Made by a program: the position numbers and the translations under genes. Positions 6,585-11,906 of a stretch of 12,913 nt of DNA are shown one piece after another. The stretch is taken from NCBI GenBank assembly GCA_009924765.1, contig RFQW01000012.1:1-12913 (forward strand), in the 5' to 3' direction. The notes below the pieces were generated by a model, which saw only the letters and a list, made by a program, of their open reading frames with translations, made no database searches and was not told the DNA's origin. The stretch is from Planctomycetota bacterium. Its GTDB lineage: Bacteria; Planctomycetota; Phycisphaerae; Phycisphaerales; SM1A02. The first letter of the stretch is position 1, and each line of letters begins with the position of its first letter.

Positions 6585-7955
6585 TCAGGCTTCGTTCGGA
6601 GCCGCTTGCAGCACCTGCTGGATGCGATCCACATCCGCCTTCAGGCGCTCATCGCGGGTCTGCTTGGTGTCCACCTGTCGGATCGCATGCAGCACGGTGG
6701 TGTGATCGCGACCACCGAGGTAGCCACCGATCTCCTCCAGGCTGTATCGCGTGTGCCGACGAGCGAGCCACATGCACACCTGACGCGGCAATGCAACGCT
6801 CTTGTGGCGTCGCTTGCCGAGCAGATCGGTGAGCTTGATGTCGTAGTAGCGCACCACCGCATCCAGGATCGCCTGGATGTTGGGTTGCGGATTGCCGCGT
6901 CCCTGCGAAAGAGGATCGCCACCGATGGCTTCCTTGGCGAGTTCAAGATCGATCTCTCGACCCGTTGCCATGGCCAATCCACGCACCTTGGTGAGTGCGC
7001 CTTCCAGTTCACGGATGTTCGAGTCGATGCGCGCAGCGACGTAGGCAGGCACATCGTCCGGCATCTGCAGGTTGTGCAGACGCGCCTTGGCCTTCAGGAT
7101 GTTCACGCGCGTCTCGTAGCAGGGGCGCTCCATGCGAGCCACCAGACCGCTGTTGAAACGGCTCACCAGGCGCTCTTCCAGATCCGGGATCTCGGCCGGC
7201 GCGGCGTCGGAACTGAGCACGATCTGCCGACCCGACTGATGCAGCGCATTGAAGGTGTGGAAGAACTCCTCCTGCGTCTGCTCGTGCTTCGACAGGAAGT
7301 GGATGTCGTCGATCACCAGCAGATCCACATTGCGGAAGCGGTGACGGAACTCGCCCATGCGACCCGCCTTCACGCAGTCATGGAACGCGTCCATGAAGGT
7401 GCTGCAGCTGATGTAGCTGATGCGTGCGGTGGGTTGCTGGCGAAGCAGCTGCTGGCAGATGGCCTGCAGCAGGTGCGTCTTGCCAAGACCCACGCCACCA
7501 TGCACGAAGAATGGGTTGTAGGCGCGGCCCAGCTTGGAGGCCACCGCCATGGCGGCCGCGTGTGCCAGGCGATTGCCCGGACCCACCACGAAGCCGTCGA
7601 ATGAATAGTCGGGGCTGAGCACCATCTGCTCATCCAGCATCACGGATGTCTCGTTCATCGAGCCGGAGGCGTGGTTGGTGGTGGGCTGTGGCTGCTCACC
7701 ACCCAAGCCGTCGGGGCCGATGAAACGCACGGCGAGCAACTGGCCGGTGACCGACTGCACCGCCTCGGTGAAGGCGGCCAGGCAGGTGCGCTGCAGGTAC
7801 TTCAACCGGACAGGCTCATCCACCAGCAGGCGAAGCACGCCGCGCTCGATCCCCAGCACGGCGATCCGGTCGAACCAGTGCCTGCAGATCTCCGGGTTGT
7901 TGCGACGCAGATAGGCGTGCATCGCGGTGTGGAGATCTTCATCCGAAATCGGCAT
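6585..7955 (-). CDS. dnaA: Chromosomal replication initiator DnaA
   Basis: DnaA binds DnaA boxes at the origin and, as an ATP-bound oligomer, opens the DNA and helps load the helicase. From ATG 7955 the protein has 456 residues, normal for the family. Domain I spans about 1-80, followed by a short linker (about 80-112). The AAA+ domain opens with YSFDGFVVGPGN and has Walker A GGVGLGKT (153-160), Walker B LLVIDDIHF (202-210), VSRFNSGLVARMERP (about 264-278) and the sensor 2 region SNIRELEGAL (312-321). The DNA-binding domain IV carries the signature GGRDHTTVLHA (414-424). The frame continues upstream to a TTG at 8042, but that part is unlike DnaA domain I, so 7955 was chosen; GGAAAGG lies a little further upstream than ideal. 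The gene stands alone, with dnaN and gyrB not in the window. Its promoter and leader hairpin are listed separately. Confidence 0.97.
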   Translation of the reverse strand: MPISDEDLHTAMHAYLRRNNPEICRHWFDRIAVLGIERGVLRLLVDEPVRLKYLQRTCLAAFTEAVQSVTGQLLAVRFIGPDGLGGEQPQPTTNHASGSMNETSVMLDEQMVLSPDYSFDGFVVGPGNRLAHAAAMAVASKLGRAYNPFFVHGGVGLGKTHLLQAICQQLLRQQPTARISYISCSTFMDAFHDCVKAGRMGEFRHRFRNVDLLVIDDIHFLSKHEQTQEEFFHTFNALHQSGRQIVLSSDAAPAEIPDLEERLVSRFNSGLVARMERPCYETRVNILKAKARLHNLQMPDDVPAYVAARIDSNIRELEGALTKVRGLAMATGREIDLELAKEAIGGDPLSQGRGNPQPNIQAILDAVVRYYDIKLTDLLGKRRHKSVALPRQVCMWLARRHTRYSLEEIGGYLGGRDHTTVLHAIRQVDTKQTRDERLKADVDRIQQVLQAAPNEA

Positions 7956-7989
7956 GACCAAGGGGACCTTTCCAGCACAGTGAAACCGA

Positions 7990-8003
7990 CCACCTTTCGG
8001 TGG
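7990..8003 (-). other. GNRA-capped hairpin in the dnaA leader
   Basis: The RNA would read CCACC-GAAA-GGTGG: five perfect pairs plus one G-U pair, capped by a GAAA tetraloop, about 35 nt before the dnaA ATG. GNRA loops are stable and can act as docking elements, so this may affect translation or mRNA stability. The structure is visible in the sequence; a function is inference. Confidence 0.4.
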
Positions 8004-8100
8004 CTGCATGAAAACCCATACACACGGGGACGGAAGACGCAACTGCTCAGTGAACGGAAGTGAATCGCGTCAGCATGTACCGGTGCTGAAGCGGGTCGGG

Positions 8101-8129
8101 AAAATAGACCGGGACACCGAGGTCGTCAA
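8101..8129 (-). promoter_or_regulatory. dnaA: Sigma70-type promoter upstream of dnaA
   Basis: On the minus strand TTGACG (8124-8129) is separated by exactly 17 bp from TATTTT (8101-8106). The -35 matches the consensus at 5 of 6 positions and the -10 at 4 of 6. Transcription would start near 8094, giving a leader of about 139 nt that includes the GNRA hairpin. Unlike several other genes here, dnaA would therefore have a long leader. The remainder of the 7956-8193 gap shows only a T-rich minus-strand stretch after the upstream gene (about 8150-8180), without a convincing terminator stem. Confidence 0.5.
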
Positions 8130-8193
8130 CCGACTTTTCCGATGAAACCAGACAAACAGAAAAACAAGGAAAAGAACGCGATTTCGAACAAAT

Positions 8194-9144
8194 TCAGGAC
8201 TGCGGGGATTGCGGCGTTTCGGCCGAAGATGAAGCCCCGTGTGCCGCGGCATCCGCAGCACTCTGGCGCTCATATCGCTGCCGATTCGTCCGGTGATCCA
8301 TGAGCAGGTGCACGCGCTCCGCATGTTCACCCGCCGCCTCCATCAGGCGCTCGCGCGCATACGACATGTTGGTGCGGCGACTCACGTGCACCACAACGAT
8401 GTTGGGTGCCTTCCAGGTCTGGATCAGGTTCCGGATGTCTTCCACATGCAGGTGCTTGCCCACCTTGGCACGGTCCCGATGCTCCGGATCGAAGAAGGTG
8501 CACTCCGTGATCACGATCTGCGCGTTCACGAACTCGTCCCTGAGCAGGAAGGGGCCCATCTCCGTGTCGCCGGTGTAGGCGATCAGGGGGATTTCCATCA
8601 TCCTGGTGATCTCAGTGCCTGCCGCCTTCAGGTCGCGAAGGCGGTCCTGCGGCAGGCCATGGAACTCGTCCTTCAGCTTGCTGCGCCGTTCCAGCACCAC
8701 AAATCCAAGGCTGGGGGCGGAATGGCTGACTTCGATGCCGCGCACGAACACGTTGGGGCGGATCTGGAAGTCCACCCCAGGCTCCAGCCCGACGATCTCA
8801 TGGGGGGTCTTCTGGCGCTCCAGATCGACCCAGGTGGCCATCATGGCCTCCAATGGCTTCACCAGCCGTGGATGGCATAAAACCCTGCCAGTGCCAAGCT
8901 TCTGGAAGTTTCGTTGGCTGAACCAGTAGGGCAAGGCCGCCACATGGTCCATATGAGCATGGCTCAGACACACCGTTCCGGCGGTCAGCACCGGTCGGGG
9001 GCACAGTCCCACGTCGAATGCGAGATCAAGTTCCGGGACGTGCACCACCGCTTCCTCGCCAGCGACGCTGACGCCTTGGATGCGGTAGGGCGGAATGAAG
9101 AGGAAGCCCATCTGCCCCTCGCGGGGCGGCGGCTTTGGAACCAT
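8194..9144 (-). CDS. Metallo-beta-lactamase-fold hydrolase of the RNase Z type
   Basis: The 316-residue protein has the zinc-nuclease motif SHAHMDHVAALP, giving His62, His64, Asp66 and His67. Further likely metal ligands are His141 in VSHSAP, Asp193 in AYTGDTEMG, His231 or His233 in KHLHVEDI and His253 in VVVHVSRRTN. This order matches tRNase Z-like enzymes, which cut the 3' trailer from precursor tRNAs, but the sequence is divergent enough that another phosphodiesterase role is possible, so I give no gene symbol. The C-terminal 30 residues are low-complexity (Ala, Ser, Gln) and probably disordered. The ATG at 9144 is supported by AGGAG (9152-9156) with 7-nt spacing. It lies upstream of dnaA in the same direction, but the dnaA promoter in the gap suggests separate transcription. 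Confidence 0.85.
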   Translation of the reverse strand: MVPKPPPREGQMGFLFIPPYRIQGVSVAGEEAVVHVPELDLAFDVGLCPRPVLTAGTVCLSHAHMDHVAALPYWFSQRNFQKLGTGRVLCHPRLVKPLEAMMATWVDLERQKTPHEIVGLEPGVDFQIRPNVFVRGIEVSHSAPSLGFVVLERRSKLKDEFHGLPQDRLRDLKAAGTEITRMMEIPLIAYTGDTEMGPFLLRDEFVNAQIVITECTFFDPEHRDRAKVGKHLHVEDIRNLIQTWKAPNIVVVHVSRRTNMSYARERLMEAAGEHAERVHLLMDHRTNRQRYERQSAADAAAHGASSSAETPQSPQS

Positions 9145-9151
9145 GTCGAAT

Positions 9152-9156
9152 CTCCT
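9152..9156 (-). promoter_or_regulatory. Strong Shine-Dalgarno (AGGAG) fixing the start of the RNase Z-like gene
   Basis: AGGAG lies 7 nt before the ATG at 9144. It is the clearest ribosome-binding site in the window and contrasts with the starts of moxR, mutM, recO and the M16 peptidase, which lack one. Confidence 0.7.
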
Positions 9157-9216
9157 GTTGCGGCGCTTTCGCGCGGCAAGGCGTGTGCGAACGGGACATG
9201 GTAACGAACCAAATCC

Positions 9217-9232
9217 ATGATGGGCGCATCAT
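9217..9232. repeat. Perfect inverted repeat between the RNase Z-like and HPt genes
   Basis: ATGATG (9217-9222) and CATCAT (9227-9232) form a 6-bp palindromic pair around GGCG in the intergenic DNA between two divergent genes. It overlaps the upstream candidate start of the HPt gene. It may be an operator or chance. Confidence 0.25.
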
Positions 9233-9279
9233 TTACGAAAAATCAGCATTCTCCCGGAATTTTGCCTTGGAAATGTCGC

Positions 9280-9684
9280 ATGGAATCCAAAGGTGAGCGA
9301 TTCCCGGTGTGGGCCGTGGATCTCAGGAGCGCTTCCATCATTGAAACACCCGAAAAACTCGCACCACTGCTCGGCGACTTTCACGACGATCCGGACATGC
9401 GCCCCATCGTGGCCATGTTCCTGGGTGAACTGCCAAAGCGCGTGAGGGACTTCGAGGCCGCGTTCGAGACATCCGATCTGCCGCTGTTCCGACGGCTGAC
9501 ACACCAGATGAAGGGTGCCGCCGGTGGCTATGGCTATCCATCGATCACGCAGGCAGCCATCACGCTCGAGCGATGCGTCGACATGAGCGGCGACACGTGG
9601 ACCCGAACATGTCGCGTGCATCTGGATGCGCTTGTACTGCTGCTCCGCCGTGCCCATGCCGCCGCGGCGCTTCTGCCACACTGA
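9280..9684 (+). CDS. HPt-domain phosphotransfer protein
   Basis: Histidine phosphotransfer (HPt) proteins pass a phosphoryl group between a hybrid histidine kinase and a response regulator. From ATG 9280 the protein has 134 residues. The core helix carries RRLTHQMKGAAGGYGY, with phospho-acceptor His75 and the HxxKG pattern; the preceding DDPDMRPIVAMFLGELPKRV helix is also typical. The domain fills most of the protein and no other domain is visible. The frame is open from an ATG at 9217, which would add 21 residues without clear similarity; neither start has a strong ribosome site, so the start is uncertain. The stop is 6 nt before a receiver-GGDEF gene, the obvious candidate phospho-acceptor. 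No histidine kinase is seen in the window. The GAAGGYGY form resembles planctomycete HPt proteins, as I recall them. Confidence 0.85.
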   Translation: MESKGERFPVWAVDLRSASIIETPEKLAPLLGDFHDDPDMRPIVAMFLGELPKRVRDFEAAFETSDLPLFRRLTHQMKGAAGGYGYPSITQAAITLERCVDMSGDTWTRTCRVHLDALVLLLRRAHAAAALLPH

Positions 9685-9690
9685 GGCTGC

Positions 9691-10626
9691 ATGTCCGACG
9701 AGGCACCATCTCCGCGCCTGCTTGCGATCGATGACTCCGAACTCATCCATCGTCTGCTGCAGGTTCGTCTGCAGGGCGAGCGGCTGGAGTTGCATGGTGC
9801 TCTGAGCGCCCAGGAGGGTCTTCAGAAGGCGCGTGAACTGATGCCCGAGGTGATCCTGCTCGACATCGAGCTGGACACCATGGATGGATTCGAGGTGCTG
9901 GCGCACCTGAAGTCCGACCCCAAGACGCAGGACATCGCGGTGATCTTCATCAGTGCCGTGAGCGACACCATGGATCGTGTGCGCGGACTGGATCTTGGAG
10001 CGGTGGATTTCATCGCCAAGCCGTTCGAGGTTGCCGAACTCAAGGCGCGCGTGCGCAGCGCCTTGCGCATGCAGCACCTGGTGAAGATGCTGGAACATCG
10101 CGCACAGATCGACAGCCTGAGTGGGCTGTGGAACCGGCGCTACTTCGATCAGCGTCTGCAGCAGGAATGGAGCGAGGCGCGCCGTCACGGACGATCACTG
10201 TCGCTGATCATGTGCGACGTTGACCGCTTCAAGCGGCTGAATGACCAGTTCGGACACCCCTTCGGCGATCAGGTGATCGAACGCGTGGCACAGATCCTGT
10301 CCGGTGGTCGCGGCAGCGACATCACCTGTCGATACGGCGGCGAGGAATTCGGCGTGATCCTGCCAAGCACGGCTGCGGATCGTGCGCTGGAAGTGGCGGA
10401 ACGACACCGCGTGGCGATCGAATCACACACCTGGTCTGGCCACGATGATGTGATCGTGACAAGCAGTTTCGGTGTGGCCGACCTGACGTCGTTGCCGACC
10501 GATGCAGGCATGGAACAACTGGTGCAAGCGGCCGACATGGCCCTTTACCGGGCCAAGCAATCCGGTCGAAATCGGGTGGAGCTGGCGACACACCAGCGGC
10601 TTGAAGCGACCGATTCCGGCGGGTGA
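9691..10626 (+). CDS. Response regulator with GGDEF domain (diguanylate cyclase, PleD/WspR-like)
   Basis: This 311-residue regulator should make cyclic-di-GMP from two GTP when phosphorylated. The N-terminal receiver domain has the acidic pair Asp14-Asp15, phospho-acceptor Asp58 (VILLDIE), Ser88 and Lys110 (FIAKPF). The C-terminal cyclase domain begins at DSLSGLWNRRYF (141-152), has the metal-binding Asp176 in CDVDRF, and the active-site loop GGEEF at 216-220, an active variant. The sequence RGSD at 207-210, five residues before the loop, is an intact RxxD inhibitory site for product feedback. All catalytic residues are present. The ATG at 9691 has GAGG overlapping the stop of the HPt gene, so the two are likely co-transcribed and translationally coupled. 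Phosphorylation by the HPt partner is inference from the pairing. Confidence 0.94.
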   Translation: MSDEAPSPRLLAIDDSELIHRLLQVRLQGERLELHGALSAQEGLQKARELMPEVILLDIELDTMDGFEVLAHLKSDPKTQDIAVIFISAVSDTMDRVRGLDLGAVDFIAKPFEVAELKARVRSALRMQHLVKMLEHRAQIDSLSGLWNRRYFDQRLQQEWSEARRHGRSLSLIMCDVDRFKRLNDQFGHPFGDQVIERVAQILSGGRGSDITCRYGGEEFGVILPSTAADRALEVAERHRVAIESHTWSGHDDVIVTSSFGVADLTSLPTDAGMEQLVQAADMALYRAKQSGRNRVELATHQRLEATDSGG

Positions 10627-10655
10627 CGCACCACGGACATTCCGGATCGCGTGGC

Positions 10656-10661
10656 TAGCAT
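10656..10661 (+). promoter_or_regulatory. recO: -10 element (TAGCAT) for leaderless recO transcription
   Basis: TAGCAT fits TANNNT and ends exactly 6 nt before the recO GTG at 10668. No ribosome-binding site lies between, and no clear -35 is visible. recO could also be read through from the upstream cyclase gene, 41 bp away. Confidence 0.4.
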
Positions 10662-10667
10662 GCATGC

Positions 10668-11417
10668 GTGCCAGCGCAGCATGATCAGGCCATCTGCATC
10701 CGCCACTGGGACTACTCGGAAACCAGTCAGACCGTCGGGTTGTTCGGGCGCACGCTCGGATGCTTCCGCGGGTTGGCCAAGGGTGCGCGTCGTGAACGCG
10801 GAAGCTTCAGTGGTGGTCTGGATCTGCTCACGCGTGGCGAGATCGGCGTGATCCTGAAGCGCGACGGCGAGCTGGCCACGCTCACCGAGTGGGATGTGCA
10901 GGAAACCTTCCCACGTCTTCGCGACGACCTGCCGGCCAATCGCGCCGGCTGGTACGCGGCGGATCTGCTTGGGCGAATCCTTCCGCCACTGGATCCACAC
11001 CCGGCGCTCTTTGATCACACCCTGCTGCTGCTTCGATCACTTGGCAGTGGCGAGGGTGTGGATCGCGCCATGCTGCAATTTCAGTGGAGTCTGCTCGAAG
11101 AGTCGGGCTGGCAACCGGATCTCACGGATCCGGATCCGGATGCGCGCACGTTGGCGTTCGATCCGGTGGAGGCGAATCTGTCGCTGGATGATGGAAGGGA
11201 GGGTCCATGGCGCGTGCGTCGAGCCACCCTGGTGGCATTGCAGGCCGCCTGCGGTGCGACCACATGGACCGACGACATGGAATCGATCCAGCGTGCCAAC
11301 AAGCTGTTGGCGGCGCACCTTCGGAATGTGCTGGGCGAGGAACCCGCGACCATGACATGGACATTCGGTCGGTTGCCGGTGGGTGGACAGCGACCCCGAC
11401 AGCGTGGCCGCGCCTGA
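10668..11417 (+). CDS. recO: DNA repair protein RecO
   Basis: RecO loads RecA onto single-stranded DNA with RecF and RecR in recombinational repair. The 249-residue protein opens with AICIRHWDYSETSQTVGLF and GCFRGLAKGARRERGSFSGGLDLL, the OB-fold signature of RecO, followed by a helical C-terminal domain (about 85-240). Many RecO proteins carry a four-cysteine zinc finger around the middle. Here the corresponding stretch after LLEESGWQPDL contains DPDPDARTL and no CxxC pairs, so the zinc site is absent. The C-terminus is basic (GGQRPRQRGRA). The start is GTG at 10668 because the N-terminal match begins there and a TANNNT element sits 6 nt before it. It ends 3 nt from the convergent PilZ gene. 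Confidence 0.85.
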   Translation: MPAQHDQAICIRHWDYSETSQTVGLFGRTLGCFRGLAKGARRERGSFSGGLDLLTRGEIGVILKRDGELATLTEWDVQETFPRLRDDLPANRAGWYAADLLGRILPPLDPHPALFDHTLLLLRSLGSGEGVDRAMLQFQWSLLEESGWQPDLTDPDPDARTLAFDPVEANLSLDDGREGPWRVRRATLVALQAACGATTWTDDMESIQRANKLLAAHLRNVLGEEPATMTWTFGRLPVGGQRPRQRGRA

Positions 11418-11420
11418 ACG

Positions 11421-11774
11421 CTAGAAGAACCGGATGCCGGCTTCGTAGTGACGCAGGACGCCGCGATCATCACGCACGGCGCGGCACCACACGACCATGG
11501 CGGGTCGATCGATGCGAACACCCGATGGCTGATATGCGAGCACCAGACCCGTGAGTCCTTCCGGCATCAGGCAACTCACCTCGATGCGTGCGCCATTCTC
11601 GCTGACATCCATCGCCGGATAGGCGTGGGGGTGTTCATGCTCGTGGTGCCAGGCGAACAGCAGCGAGCCGGCGGCCGTCAGTCGCGGTCCGTCGCGGCGA
11701 TCGGCCGCGGAACGGATGGATGGGCGACCGAGGTCGACGCTGATGTCACTGGTTGATCGTCTGATGAAGTCCAT
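11421..11774 (-). CDS. PilZ-domain protein (probable cyclic-di-GMP receptor)
   Basis: This small protein of 117 residues consists of essentially one PilZ domain. It has the basic switch motif RRDGPRL (26-32; RxxxR as Arg27 and Arg31) and, 25 residues later, the second ligand motif DVSENG at 56-61 (D/N-x-S-x-x-G). Typical later strands follow (AMVVWCRAV, about 92-100) and the terminal HYEAGIRFF. Both cyclic-di-GMP binding motifs are therefore present. Unusually, the loop between them holds WHHEHEHPH (42-50), a histidine/glutamate-rich run that might bind metal. The ATG at 11774 was chosen because GGTGAG (11781-11786) lies 6 nt upstream; the frame extends to a TTG at 11825. It lies convergent to recO and close to a diguanylate cyclase, which fits an effector of local cyclic-di-GMP signalling. 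The downstream target is unknown. Confidence 0.8.
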   Translation of the reverse strand: MDFIRRSTSDISVDLGRPSIRSAADRRDGPRLTAAGSLLFAWHHEHEHPHAYPAMDVSENGARIEVSCLMPEGLTGLVLAYQPSGVRIDRPAMVVWCRAVRDDRGVLRHYEAGIRFF

Positions 11775-11893
11775 ACGCCACTCACCATTTGTTCTGGCGG
11801 TTGAAATGGACCACCACACGTCCAAACACGGCCAAAATCATGAACAATTCGGTTGGAGTGGCCATCCCGGGCATCCGATAAGGCCACAGTTCC

Positions 11894-11899
11894 TAGACT
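11894..11899 (+). promoter_or_regulatory. -10 element (TAGACT) before the M16 peptidase gene
   Basis: TAGACT fits TANNNT and ends 7 nt before the ATG at 11907, with no ribosome site between, so the transcript would be leaderless or nearly so. It lies in the 132-bp gap (11775-11906) between this gene and the divergent PilZ gene. No good -35 was found. Confidence 0.45.
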
Positions 11900-11906
11900 T
11901 CGAGCC

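Noticed and set aside
6543..7604. 353-codon plus-strand frame opposite dnaA
   Set aside because: It is the antisense shadow of dnaA, rich in His, Arg and Gln, with no recognisable motif.
7956..8042. 29-residue N-terminal extension of DnaA starting at TTG 8042
   Set aside because: The sequence does not resemble DnaA domain I, and the RNA there forms a leader hairpin. MPISDEDL at 7955 fits the usual N-terminus.
8150..8180. Intrinsic terminator after the RNase Z-like gene
   Set aside because: The minus strand is T-rich there, but no stem longer than 4 bp precedes it.
9229..10188. 319-codon minus-strand frame opposite the HPt and cyclase genes
   Set aside because: It is an antisense shadow, and both plus-strand genes have complete catalytic motifs.
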